A stretch of 24,900 nt of DNA from positions 1 to 24,900 of IMG/VR virus record IMGVR_UViG_3300010148_000106; one strand, 5' to 3'. The stretch's first letter is position 1. Each line of letters begins with the position of its first letter. The notes under the pieces are model-generated. The model was not told the origin of the DNA and made no database searches. It was given only the letters and a program-made list of their open reading frames with translations. Origin of the DNA: a virus. A program made the translations under genes and the position numbers. Below are positions 6,763 through 15,800 of this stretch, piece by piece.

Positions 6763-8142
6763 ATGAGTGCAATAAAAATTAGTACAGGTACTTTTGGAGA
6801 TTCTACTTTATTAGAAAACTCTTTAAGTCAAAATAGCTTATTGTACCCAATGATTTCTAAGGTTATCATTCGTCAGTACCCACAGTACGCTTTGACGTTT
6901 ATGACTGATGGATTGGGAAGATATGCTAGTGAAAAAGTAATTGGTTCTAACAGTTTTGAATGGTGGATTAAAGGTCGTTTAACTAGACCTATGACTGCTA
7001 CTGGTACTACTTCTGGAACTGGTGCTTCTAAAGCTCCTTTTACTGCTGAGTTCGTTGAAAACTTTGCTAATTCTAATGACATCTTAAAATTCAAAGATGG
7101 ACAACAAGCGTTAGTAATTACTGAACCAGTTGTATCTGCTGGAGGATATACTTATACTATGATCCTTCAAGATGCTGATTCTACTTCTACTCTTACAGCT
7201 TCTAACGTTGCTGCTGGAGCAAGAGCTGGAATTATCGGTAATGCTCATACTGAAATGTCTGAAAAAGGATATGGAAGTTTAGCATTTCCTTCTAAGTACA
7301 GAAACTATCTTTCCACTTGCAGACAAGCTGGTGAGATTTCTGGTGATGCAGCTACTGCTGTTACTTGGGTTGAAGCACAAGGCGAAAGAGTATGGTATTT
7401 CCAAGCTGAAGCTGACATTCGTGAAAAATTCATGTATGAAATGGAAGTACAAAAATGGTATAACAAGCTTAACGTTGATTCAAGCGGTAATGCTCTTGTA
7501 TACCAAGCTGGTAAACCAGTCATTACAGGAGATGGATTGTTTGCTCAAATTGATTCAGGTAACATCGGTACTTATAGTGCAGGTCTAACTGAAAAGCAAA
7601 TTACTAATTTCTTGGCTGACCTTCGTTACACTAACGGTGCTGTAGATGCAGAGTATACTGTATTTGCTGGTACTGGTGCAATGAGAGAGTTCCAACAAGC
7701 TATGAAAGATTACTACATTGCTTCAGGTCAAGCTTTAGCTTATGATGCTGGTGCTGGCGCAGAAGTAGAATTAGGTAGCAACTTCATGACTTACCACGCA
7801 ATGGGACTTAAAATGACATTGGTTCATACTCCAATTTTTGATGATCCTAACTTACACCACGATTTAGCTCCAGATGGATTACCTAAAGAATCGTACAAGA
7901 TGGCGTTTATTAACACATCTACGCTTCCTGAAGGTGTTTCTAACTTAGAGTCTATCGTAAAAGGAGAAGGTGGTCACAACAGAGCATTCGTACACAAGTA
8001 TATTCCTGGTATGATTGATCCGTTTGATCCTAAGTCTATCAAAGCATCTACTGCTAAAGATAGCTTCGGTGTTGAGTACTTATCTCAAAGTGGTATCATT
8101 TTAAGAAACCCTAAATCTTGCGGAATTTTAGAATATGTTTAA
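6763..8142 (+). CDS. Major capsid protein
   Basis: The 459-residue protein follows the scaffold-like gene by 8 bases and is expected to adopt the HK97 fold and form the icosahedral shell. It has an even mix of beta and helical sequence, no signal peptide, and Gly/Ala/Thr-rich loops such as ATGTTSGTGASKA (about 79-91). The C-terminal region, with HKYIPGMIDPF and a final ILRNPKSCGILEYV, looks like the capsid ends I recall from Bacteroidota podoviruses. Codon use shifts to GCT, GGT and ACT with few rare codons, consistent with a highly expressed gene. The start is preceded by a pure A/T leader (AAATAATAAA) with no Shine-Dalgarno sequence. The call rests on order, size and composition. Confidence 0.8.
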   Translation: MSAIKISTGTFGDSTLLENSLSQNSLLYPMISKVIIRQYPQYALTFMTDGLGRYASEKVIGSNSFEWWIKGRLTRPMTATGTTSGTGASKAPFTAEFVENFANSNDILKFKDGQQALVITEPVVSAGGYTYTMILQDADSTSTLTASNVAAGARAGIIGNAHTEMSEKGYGSLAFPSKYRNYLSTCRQAGEISGDAATAVTWVEAQGERVWYFQAEADIREKFMYEMEVQKWYNKLNVDSSGNALVYQAGKPVITGDGLFAQIDSGNIGTYSAGLTEKQITNFLADLRYTNGAVDAEYTVFAGTGAMREFQQAMKDYYIASGQALAYDAGAGAEVELGSNFMTYHAMGLKMTLVHTPIFDDPNLHHDLAPDGLPKESYKMAFINTSTLPEGVSNLESIVKGEGGHNRAFVHKYIPGMIDPFDPKSIKASTAKDSFGVEYLSQSGIILRNPKSCGILEYV

Positions 8143-8164
8143 AGCAATGTAAAATAATAATGAA

Positions 8165-8842
8165 ATGGAAATGACAGGAAACATAGTAAAGGTTAGACCA
8201 AGCAATCCAAGAAAAGCTGGTATATATACGCTTATGTCTAGATATCATGGTGATTATGGTTCTTTACATATATTAACTAATCCGTTAAGTGGAGAGGAAA
8301 TGACAATACGTTATAACTGGGACTCGCTTTCAGAAGTAACGTTAAACTTAGACAATCAGGTGGATTTAGCCGTTTACGAATGGCTTAAATCTCACCCGAT
8401 GGTCGTAGGTTCTTCTGCTCGCTTAAAAATAGTTAATGAAAGAGAACGTGTAGACACAAGTTTATTACACAAGCGTTTATTGACAAAAGCTTATGCGATC
8501 ATAGATCCGTTGCAAGGTACTAAGCTTGCGAAATTTGCAAGAGTGCTAGGATTAAGTACACTTAATATATCTGAAGATTCACTTAAAAATGCGTTGTTTG
8601 AGTATGCTGATAAAGCACCAGAAAGCGTAATTAGCGAGTGGAGCGATAAAGATAGAAACTTTAAGGAGATGCTTAAAACTGGTCAAGAAAAAGGTATATT
8701 TAAAGTAAACAAAGCTGGTGTATGGATGTGGAATGAACACAACATGGGAATTAATTTTGAGCAAGCTGTAGAGTTTCTTAAAACTAAAGAAAATGCTGAT
8801 TTGATTCCATCCATAAACAAAGAATTAAGGAAGATTAAATAA
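8165..8842 (+). CDS. Conserved structural-block protein, 225 residues
   Basis: This gene directly follows the capsid gene. Residues 1-70 appear as a beta-rich domain (IVKVRPSNPRKAGIYTLMSR; GEEMTIRYNW). The remainder is helical, with a segment ending in GIFKVNKAGVWMWNEHNMG (about 180-198) that resembles a wing or hairpin after a helical bundle. It is neither a membrane protein nor secreted. Its position after the capsid gene and before connector proteins suggests an auxiliary capsid, vertex or capsid-to-neck protein. I do not recognise the family. The ATG at 8160 opens only a four-codon frame, so 8165 is the start. The stop overlaps the next start by one base (TAATG). Confidence 0.7.
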   Translation: MEMTGNIVKVRPSNPRKAGIYTLMSRYHGDYGSLHILTNPLSGEEMTIRYNWDSLSEVTLNLDNQVDLAVYEWLKSHPMVVGSSARLKIVNERERVDTSLLHKRLLTKAYAIIDPLQGTKLAKFARVLGLSTLNISEDSLKNALFEYADKAPESVISEWSDKDRNFKEMLKTGQEKGIFKVNKAGVWMWNEHNMGINFEQAVEFLKTKENADLIPSINKELRKIK

Positions 8843-9651
8843 TGACAAATACTGAATTTCACACAGAATTAGATAGGCGGCTAGATAAAACTGGCACAGC
8901 ATATTTTACTGACGCAGAAAAAGATGCATTTCTTAATGATGCTTTATATGAATTTGTTCTTACTCGCTATAAAGAGTTTGAGCGTAATGAAAAAGCTAGA
9001 CAAGATATTGCACCTTTAGTAAGGCGTGTAGTAGTTAAAACTGGTTCTACTAGTTCTGGTGATAGGAAGTTTTTTAAATTAGAAGGTGTTCCTAGATTTA
9101 TGTATATTCTTAATATGGCTGGCATATTTAAAGATACATGTAATGGTGCTAATATTGTTTTAGATTACGATAGAAGTTTAACCAATTCAGATGATCCTAC
9201 TCCTATAAGTGATCCTGATCCTGCAACCAAATATGATTTATTTGAGCAGCAAGAAGAACTTATAGAAACTGGTTCTAGTGGAACGGTAACATACTCTCAA
9301 TCTGTAATGAATAGTATTAAGCCTATACAACATGATGATTGGTACTCTTTGAGTGACGATCCTTTTAATAAGCCAACCGATGGTTATCCTGTTTACAGGG
9401 TAGCTGGTGATATCGGATCAAGAAGATATGTAGAAATACAAAGCGATTCTAATCCATTAGCAGTAGTCATGGACTACTTAAAACAGCCTGTTCTTATAGA
9501 TAAGGTTAATGATGCTAGTGATACAATAGAATTGCCTGTACAAACACATAGATTAATTCTTGATATTGCTGAAAAGAATATGCTTTCAAATGTGGAGAAT
9601 CAATTTCGTACACAAGTTGAAACTTTTAATTACCGAGAAAACATTAAATAA
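8842..9651 (+). CDS. Putative head-tail connector or ring protein, 269 residues
   Basis: The N-terminus is a helical segment of the kind found in phage head-completion adaptors (TDAEKDAFLNDALYEFVLTRYKEFE, quoted in part, about residues 23-47). It is followed by a beta-rich middle with an Asp/Pro-rich acidic loop (about 113-130) and a C-terminal helical region containing QTHRLILDIAEKNML. That alpha-beta-alpha plan and the length fit the ring proteins stacked beneath the portal in crAss-like podoviruses. It is translationally coupled to the upstream gene through TAATG. It probably bridges portal to the tail rings, but the exact ring position cannot be set from sequence alone. Confidence 0.6.
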   Translation: MTNTEFHTELDRRLDKTGTAYFTDAEKDAFLNDALYEFVLTRYKEFERNEKARQDIAPLVRRVVVKTGSTSSGDRKFFKLEGVPRFMYILNMAGIFKDTCNGANIVLDYDRSLTNSDDPTPISDPDPATKYDLFEQQEELIETGSSGTVTYSQSVMNSIKPIQHDDWYSLSDDPFNKPTDGYPVYRVAGDIGSRRYVEIQSDSNPLAVVMDYLKQPVLIDKVNDASDTIELPVQTHRLILDIAEKNMLSNVENQFRTQVETFNYRENIK

Positions 9652-9672
9652 AACTGTTAAATATTTTAAAAA

Positions 9673-10707
9673 ATGAAAAAGACAATTCATTTAGATACTT
9701 ATCAAGTAATTGCTGATGCAGCTAAACTTGATTCGTTACAAGTAAAAGATGGTGAGGTAGATTTTACCTCAGAAATCTCTGGCGTTGATGCCGATCTTAT
9801 TGAAAGAGTAAAATATAAAGCTTCTGCTGCTGGTACAAATGAAAGACTTGACGTTACTGTTGGTTCTTCTACTGCTGGTGCAGAGTATAAAGCTACTCTT
9901 GTTATTAAAAGAGCTTTAGGTGTAGAACTTGAAAGAGTTTCTGCTTCTATTATTGCTTCTAGTGCTACTGCTAGTACTACAGCTACTGAGCTTGCTGCTG
10001 CTATTAACAAACTTTCAGGAGTTTCTGCTGTAGCTAATAGTGCTGACGTTAGAATTACTTTAGAAACTGCTACAGGCGAAGTTGCTGGAGAAGGCGATAT
10101 TCTTGAAGTAAAAGTTGCTAAAGATGGTGCTGACTCTGGTTTTGCTCAAGCTGCTGGTGCTGCAAGAGTAGTTCCTTTTGGTCAATACACTCAAGTTCAA
10201 AGATTAGATGATGCTAAAGGTGTAGACTTTAAAGGTACAGCTGAAAGTGGTGCAGAGTATGATGAGGTTACTTTTTATTTAAAAGGTGAAGGCTCTGACA
10301 GAAAGCAAATTACTTTTTGGATTAAATCTGGAATTACTCACGCTGCATTTACTGCACAAAAACTACGTTCAGTAGGAGTTTCTGTTGGTGCTGCTGGAGA
10401 TATTTTTAGATTAGCTCTTACTTCTGAGGCTACTGGAGCTTCTGCAAGAACTGGCAATATATATGTTGGAGGAAAAGTATTTTATGTAGATACTGCTGCT
10501 GCTGCTGATAATTTTGTTAAGTTACCAGAAGAATTTCCTCATGGATCTGAGGTTGCTATCTTTAATAATAGCGGTTCTAATGTTTTAAAAATTAAAGCAT
10601 CAGGATCTGAAAATATTAATAACGCAGCTACTTTAGACGTTCCAGTTGATTCTATGGCTATCTTGAAAAAGATTGCTGATGATGAGTGGGGTGCTGTAAT
10701 TAGCTAA
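9673..10707 (+). CDS. Probable capsid decoration or head-fibre protein, beta-rich
   Basis: The 344 residues are very rich in Ala, Ser, Thr, Gly and Val with alternating beta-strand patterns and no Cys. Three modules can be seen. Residues about 45-165 carry a strand-helix unit around TATELAAAINKLSGV, a pattern common in phage tube and decoration domains. Residues about 170-258 hold a second related unit (EVTFYLKGEGSDRKQITFWI). Residues about 262-344 form a terminal domain (KVFYVDTAAAADNFVKLPEE, then EVAIFNNSGSNVLKIKAS) that resembles the small beta-sandwich ending many phage decoration and fibre proteins. The heavily GCT-biased Ala codons and its place after capsid genes suggest high-copy expression. 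Its leader shares TAAATATTTTAAA with the leader of the scaffold gene. A tail-tube role is less likely in a podovirus. Confidence 0.5.
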   Translation: MKKTIHLDTYQVIADAAKLDSLQVKDGEVDFTSEISGVDADLIERVKYKASAAGTNERLDVTVGSSTAGAEYKATLVIKRALGVELERVSASIIASSATASTTATELAAAINKLSGVSAVANSADVRITLETATGEVAGEGDILEVKVAKDGADSGFAQAAGAARVVPFGQYTQVQRLDDAKGVDFKGTAESGAEYDEVTFYLKGEGSDRKQITFWIKSGITHAAFTAQKLRSVGVSVGAAGDIFRLALTSEATGASARTGNIYVGGKVFYVDTAAAADNFVKLPEEFPHGSEVAIFNNSGSNVLKIKASGSENINNAATLDVPVDSMAILKKIADDEWGAVIS

Positions 10708-10721
10708 TTAATTTCTGAATA

Positions 10722-11426
10722 ATGTTATTAAACGAAATACGTTATTCAATCATCAATACTGCAAAGGGAGGGGGAGTCGCTTCGGATGACTCTCGCCTCT
10801 CTAGCAGATTGGTTGATTACTGGATTAAGTATTATAGAAATTTCTTAATTCCAGAAGCTACAGATTTTGGCAAAATTTACCACCCAGACTTAATACAAGA
10901 CTTGGGTTGTGTTGAATTAAGCACAGCAGATGTAGCAGAATGTGCAGGTACTTTATCTAGTGTAGAGTATGACTGTAACGTTAAAAAAGCAACAATACCT
11001 ACTTTAGTAGATTTACCAAAAGATAGAGGATTAATATATGTTGGAGCAATTGGTAAACAACAGCCATTTGATATTATTAATGCAGAACAAGAATCTGTAT
11101 ACAAACATAGATTATTATCTAAGGTTAAGCCTAGAGCTTTTAGGAACGGCACAACACTATATGTTGTATATCCTAAAAACTATAGAATTAAATATGTTAA
11201 CGTAAGAGGCATATTTGAAGATCCTACAAAAGTAGATCATTGTAATAGCGCAGGAAGTTGTGGATGTTTTAATATAGAAACAGACAATTTTCCTATTCCA
11301 GATATATTAATACCAAAGTTAGTTGGATTAATTATGAAAAATGAACTTAATATGTCTGAAAGAGTATTAGATGATTTAGATAATGACAATATAGATAATG
11401 CAAGACTATCGGGATACCAGAAGTAA
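10722..11426 (+). CDS. Putative ring/connector protein with DDSRxSxR-type N-terminus
   Basis: The 234-residue product begins with a helix and the segment ASDDSRLSSRLVDYWIKYYR (about 20-39). This DDSR-then-helix pattern is one I associate with neck-ring proteins of crAss-like and related podoviruses. A long beta-rich centre follows (DRGLIYVGAIGKQQPF; NGTTLYVVYPKNYRIKYVNV), then a pair or trio of Cys near 175-183 (CNSAGSCGCF), and a C-terminal helical region (PDILIPKLVGLIMKNELNM). It most likely forms one of the dodecameric rings between portal and tail. The last 29 bases overlap the next gene, suggesting coupled translation. Confidence 0.6.
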   Translation: MLLNEIRYSIINTAKGGGVASDDSRLSSRLVDYWIKYYRNFLIPEATDFGKIYHPDLIQDLGCVELSTADVAECAGTLSSVEYDCNVKKATIPTLVDLPKDRGLIYVGAIGKQQPFDIINAEQESVYKHRLLSKVKPRAFRNGTTLYVVYPKNYRIKYVNVRGIFEDPTKVDHCNSAGSCGCFNIETDNFPIPDILIPKLVGLIMKNELNMSERVLDDLDNDNIDNARLSGYQK

Positions 11427-11838
11427 GTATGCAAATTATGGAGATTTATATTTATCGGTAGAAAAAGAATTAAACGCTGACTATGATAAAATTAAACCCA
11501 AAGGCAATATGCGTATTAACTTTAGAGAGTTCAGAAAGATAGTTAACACTTATTTAGATTTAGTCATAAAAGAATCTATAGACTCCTATAATGGTAAAGA
11601 CTTTTTAAAAAACTTTGGAAAGTTGCAAGTTATAGGTCATCCACATACAAAGCTATTACTTAATAAACGAGGTAATCCAGTTAGAACACATAATTTAGAC
11701 TATGTGTTTTATAGGATGAAGTGGAAAACAAAACATGGTAATTATAAAATAGTTTTAGACAACTATTATAAAAAGAAATATTTATATAATTTAAATCAGC
11801 TGAATAAAGAATACCAAGTTTATGAAAGTACTAGTTGA
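11398..11838 (+). CDS. IHF/HU-like protein of crAss-like phage type, 146 residues
   Basis: After a 36-residue lead the sequence MRINFREFRKIVNTYLDLV (about 37-55) forms a helix, a second helix follows, and then comes FLKNFGKLQVIG (about 68-79), resembling the HU/IHF pattern of helices leading to a short strand of G-x-(L/F)-x-V type. The rest is very basic and Tyr-rich, with YRMKWKTKHGNYKIVLDNYY (about 101-120). Crassvirales genomes carry IHF-related genes within the tail-ring cluster, and this protein has the position and outline of that family. Whether it binds DNA or has become a virion component is unknown. It overlaps the preceding gene by 29 bases and the next by 17. A later start is possible, but no other early ATG is present in frame. 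Confidence 0.45.
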   Translation: MQDYRDTRSKYANYGDLYLSVEKELNADYDKIKPKGNMRINFREFRKIVNTYLDLVIKESIDSYNGKDFLKNFGKLQVIGHPHTKLLLNKRGNPVRTHNLDYVFYRMKWKTKHGNYKIVLDNYYKKKYLYNLNQLNKEYQVYESTS

Positions 11839-12028
11839 CAAAAAAACTTACGATAAAAGAATTACAGTTTGTACAAGCTGTGATAAATTTAAAAAATCTA
11901 CCCAAAGGTGTGGTGTTTGCGGCTGTTTTATGTTTGTTAAGTCTTGGTTACACACAAACATAGATGGCAACTTAGTGCAATGTCCACATCCTGATGGTAA
12001 TAAATGGATTCTAAATGAAACGAATTAG
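11822..12028 (+). CDS. Small zinc-ribbon protein, 68 residues
   Basis: Cys17 and Cys20 (CTSC) and Cys30 and Cys33 (CGVC, followed by Cys35) form two CxxC knuckles ten residues apart, which should bind one zinc ion. A further Cys54 lies in QCPHP, and the conserved-looking end is GNKWIL. Small proteins of this pattern (CxxC, about 9 residues, CxxCGC, then CP and W) are common beside neck and tail genes of marine and Bacteroidota phages and have no settled function. The product is basic before the first knuckle. It overlaps the neighbouring genes at both ends (17 and 14 bases), so it is clearly part of the coupled block. It ends in TAG, which shows that TAG is a stop here. Confidence 0.75.
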   Translation: MKVLVDKKTYDKRITVCTSCDKFKKSTQRCGVCGCFMFVKSWLHTNIDGNLVQCPHPDGNKWILNETN

Positions 12029-12698
12029 CTCAAAAACAATAGCAGCTCAATTAGTTAGGGACTTTGATGTTGATAATCCTAACAGAATTATAAATGCTGT
12101 TGCAGAATGGTGCAGAGAAGCATTGGTTTTTATTGGTACTAAAGAATCTTTTGTAAGAAAAGAATGTGTTGTTCCATACAAAAACTATAAAGCTGAACTA
12201 CCACATGACTTTTATAAGCTTATAGATTTAAAAATAGGAGATGATTATCCTGAAATAAGTACTAGATCATTTAGAATTACTTCTAATGATGATGCTAATT
12301 TAGCAGATCGTAGAAGCATGCAAAGCTTAGATAACTTAGTTGATCCTCCATCTGCTACAATTACAAAATATAATGTTGAAAATGGATATATATATTTGAC
12401 AGCAGAAAATGGTAGTGTAGGTATTAGTTACTTTGCTTTTCCTGTAGATGAAGAGGGAGATATTACTGTAGACATAAGTCATTTAGAAGCAGCTACATCT
12501 TACTGTAAATACCTTTATTTACAAAGTAGAGCAGTTAGCGGCAAAGTTCCATATCAAATATATAAAGATCAAGAATCTCGCTGGTATCAACAATGTGCCA
12601 GAGCTAGAGGCAATAATACTATGCCAAGCAGAGGTGAAGCAGAAAGATTAGCGTCAATATGGAACAATATGACACCATGGAAGGGTATCAGAAAATAA
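12015..12698 (+). CDS. Putative tail tubular or adaptor protein (P22 gp4-like type)
   Basis: The 227-residue product opens with helical sequence (IAAQLVRDFDV; RIINAVAEWCREALVFIG, about 24-41), then a strand-loop segment YKNYKAELPHDFYKLIDLKI (about 54-73). The V-P-NY-A-x-LP-x-D/Y-x-L pattern is one I associate with adaptor or tubular proteins attached below the portal. A C-terminal helical half contains LEAATSYCKYLYLQSRAVSG and a basic tail. Helix first, beta core, helical end and a position before the giant tail protein fit a tail-tube adaptor in a short-tailed phage. The start lies inside the zinc-ribbon gene (14-base overlap), implying coupled translation. The family match is from memory and would need a profile search. 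Confidence 0.6.
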   Translation: MKRISSKTIAAQLVRDFDVDNPNRIINAVAEWCREALVFIGTKESFVRKECVVPYKNYKAELPHDFYKLIDLKIGDDYPEISTRSFRITSNDDANLADRRSMQSLDNLVDPPSATITKYNVENGYIYLTAENGSVGISYFAFPVDEEGDITVDISHLEAATSYCKYLYLQSRAVSGKVPYQIYKDQESRWYQQCARARGNNTMPSRGEAERLASIWNNMTPWKGIRK

Positions 12699-12715
12699 TA
12701 TTAGAAGATAAAAAA

Positions 12716-12877
12716 ATGTTATTAGTGTTTGATGATGAAATATATGATAGTTTGATTCTAACAGAAGCTAATGAACGTTTTATATTTATGGAAGTATCTG
12801 GGGGTATACCAAAAGAAACTGTAATTTTGCATTATACAGTTCAGATAGAAGATAAATTAGATATAAATTTGAATTAA
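12716..12877 (+). CDS. Hypothetical 53-residue protein in the tail block
   Basis: I chose the ATG at 12716, giving 53 residues that start after the preceding gene's stop behind an A-rich leader (GATAAAAAA), like other starts in this block. An upstream in-frame ATG at 12659 would give 72 residues but overlap the previous gene by 40 bases. The product is acidic, with strand-like stretches (MLLVFDDEIYDSLIL; ERFIFMEVSGG; TVILHYTVQI), suggesting a small beta protein. Its TAA overlaps the start of the 1435-residue gene by one base. No family is recognised. Position suggests a minor virion or assembly protein. Confidence 0.55.
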   Translation: MLLVFDDEIYDSLILTEANERFIFMEVSGGIPKETVILHYTVQIEDKLDINLN

Positions 12878-15800
12878 TGAGATCTGCATTTAACACATTT
12901 AGTAAAGGTATGTCTAGAGATTCTGGATATTCTAATATGGGTAAAAACACATATAAGCTATCTAAGAATGGAAGAATAATATTTAAAGGTGTAGATCCTG
13001 GTACTTCTGTAGATCCTGGCAATTACGCATGGTGTAATTCAAATGGAAATGAAATAGCGTTTTCTTTACAATCAAATTATTTGTTAAAAGGAGCGGTAGA
13101 AATAAACAACAAACTAGTAGTACTTAGTTATAATGGAACATATAGTGAAATAGGATTAGTTACATTTGCTGGTAATGATAAAACCACACATACATATAAG
13201 ACTATTTTTAATGATGAAAAAGATCCAAATAGTGATAGATTAAATTTAACAGAATTATGTGAAGTAAAATCTCATGCAGAAGTATCTGAAGATCCTACTA
13301 CGTATGTTGGTTCTGGTACAGAAGAAAATGAAGTTATAATAGAGCGTATTTATTGGACAGATAATAAAAATGAAATACGAAGTTTTAATTTAGGTTTATT
13401 TTATTATGTAGAAAAATACACTTCAGGATTTGATTATGCTGCTACTACTTATACAGCAACATTATCTAATGGAGTTAAAATGCAAAATTTTTACTCTGTA
13501 CATAATATGTCTTTAGAGCCTGATTTGCAAATGGGGCATATAGAGCATTATGAGCTTGTTCCAGGAACTTTAAAGTCTGGACAGTATATGTATTCATATA
13601 GAATGTTAACTTTTGATGGTAAAACTTCTAATTGGCATCCTGTTACTAATAAAATGTCTATAGTTGATTCAGATCATGATGCTACTAATATGAATAAATA
13701 TCATTTTACTAGTGTAGGTGAAGAAACTAGCAAAGGAAATTGTTTATATGTTTATATACCTGATGATAGATATTTTTATTACGAAGTAGCTTATGTTTAT
13801 TATAGTACAGAACTTATAGCACAAGAAGCTAAAATATTTTATAAAGGTTTATATGGCGATAATATTATTGGTGTTGGCAGCGAAATACATAAAGTAGAGC
13901 ATATATCTAATACAGGTGATGCTATAACTACATTAGAATTACAACAACAATATATACCAGTAGAAAAAGCTAAAACAATAGCTATAAAAAATAAAACATT
14001 TTTAGCAGCAAATTATAAAGAAAGAAAACCTTTAGAGCTTACTCAAGCTCAATTAAATGGAATAGCTGTAAAGCCACATTTTAGATTAATGCACTCAGAT
14101 CCGACAGACAATGTAAATAGTTTGCCGATTATGCATCATAATACTAAAACAACAACTTTATGGAAAACAATGTACAAAAATAGAACAGACAATAGGTTAG
14201 ATAGTAACACCTTGTATTCTAGAAGTACATATAGAAACTATAAAAGTTTACAAATAGAAACATCTTTTAGTGGATATTTTCGTGGTGAAACATATCGTAT
14301 AGGAATAGTATTGTATGATAAAAAAGGAAAACCTGGATTTGTTCAACATATAGCTGATATAACAATGCCTGAAATACATGGAGATGCTACAGGTAATTGT
14401 GATTATACAGTCAAAAATCAAGGAACTCCATCGGGAACTACAACTGTATATAATACTCCTGTTGGATTATCTGGAGCTGGTGCTAACTCTCCATCTAAAT
14501 ATAGCGAACTTGGTAACGTTACTGCATATCCTTTAGAGTATCAAGGATCTTTAACTTTTGGAAATGAATATAGATACGATATAACTCCTGGCAATAATGC
14601 TCCTACAGATGTTCCTGGTGTTCATGTAGGCGCAGAAGGAGCTATACGTATAATGGGATTAATGATAGACAATATAGATCTTTCAAATGTTATTGATGAC
14701 ATAAGTGGTTTTGAAATAGTAAGATCAGCTAGAGATCCTAAATCTATTGGTAGAGGATTAATGTTACCAACTGTGTATAGAAATACTGGATCTATAACTG
14801 GCGGCACATACCCAACTCCTACATTCTACTATATACACAATAGCACAACATATACAGCAAGTAATGGTATGCAAGCAATACTTCCTACAAGTGGTGGCAG
14901 TCAAAGTTTTACTAAAGCTGGTGGTGGAAATATAATGTATTATAGATCTAAAACATTTAATTTAATAGCTCCTGATTTAATGATGTCAGATGACTATAGT
15001 ATAGCTGCTAATGATAAAGTAAGACTAGAGGGATCATTATGGCAATCAGGAGTGTCTGCTGGATCACAAGCTCAAATAGAACTAGGCTCTGCTAGTAATG
15101 CTAATGACCATTTTTATGTAAAGCTTTATAATGACAGTCTTGATTCTTATCGTAATTTTATGACAGATTATAATGGTAGTGCATTTACAACTACAGCATT
15201 ATATGGTACAACTACATTAAAATCTTTTGCCAAAGCTGGTTCTGGAAATAGTGTTGCTGCTTATGACCCTAGCAATAGTGATTACATATTTAGAAATTAT
15301 TATCAAGGAGATAATTCATCGGCAGAATCATTAAAAGATTCTTCTACTGGAACAGCCTATCAAGGTTTTGCAGAGTTTAATAATTTAGAATCTCATGCTT
15401 ATGGTGCTAATGATAATGTTATTATTACTGTAGAAGATTTTGTATTAGCTAAACAAAATAGAAACTTAGGATCTGCCAATAAAGATTATATGATTGAGTT
15501 TCCTATAGCTTCTATATATAGAGATGGTGGTGGTACTTATAATGGAATAAGCGAATCTAGTTTTGCCGCTACAAATTATGAATCTATAGGTGAGTTTACT
15601 GCTATAAACGCTGATGTTAAAACTAAAATACATAGTGGTGGTAATTACATTTTAGATGGAAGAGAAACATTTGGTGGTGATTGTTACTTAGATTTATTTG
15701 CATATACTCAAATGATACCTAGATATATGTATGGTGCAGATTGTGCAACGCCTTCAAAGCAAACACATTCAAGCGTAGATTATTATTATGACTTTGCTGC

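Noticed and set aside
9702-10010. Leftward open frame of 102 codons, Ala/Ser-rich and hydrophobic
   Set aside because: It is antisense to the decoration-like gene; GCT-rich repeats on one strand give open AGC-type frames on the other.
12026-12028. TAG recoding, as known in some crAss-like phages
   Set aside because: The zinc-ribbon gene ends naturally at this TAG after its final conserved-looking residues, and all large genes are open without needing TAG suppression.
12659-12715. Longer start for the 53-residue gene
   Set aside because: It would overlap the previous gene by 40 bases, and the later ATG has the usual A-rich leader; kept only as an alternative.
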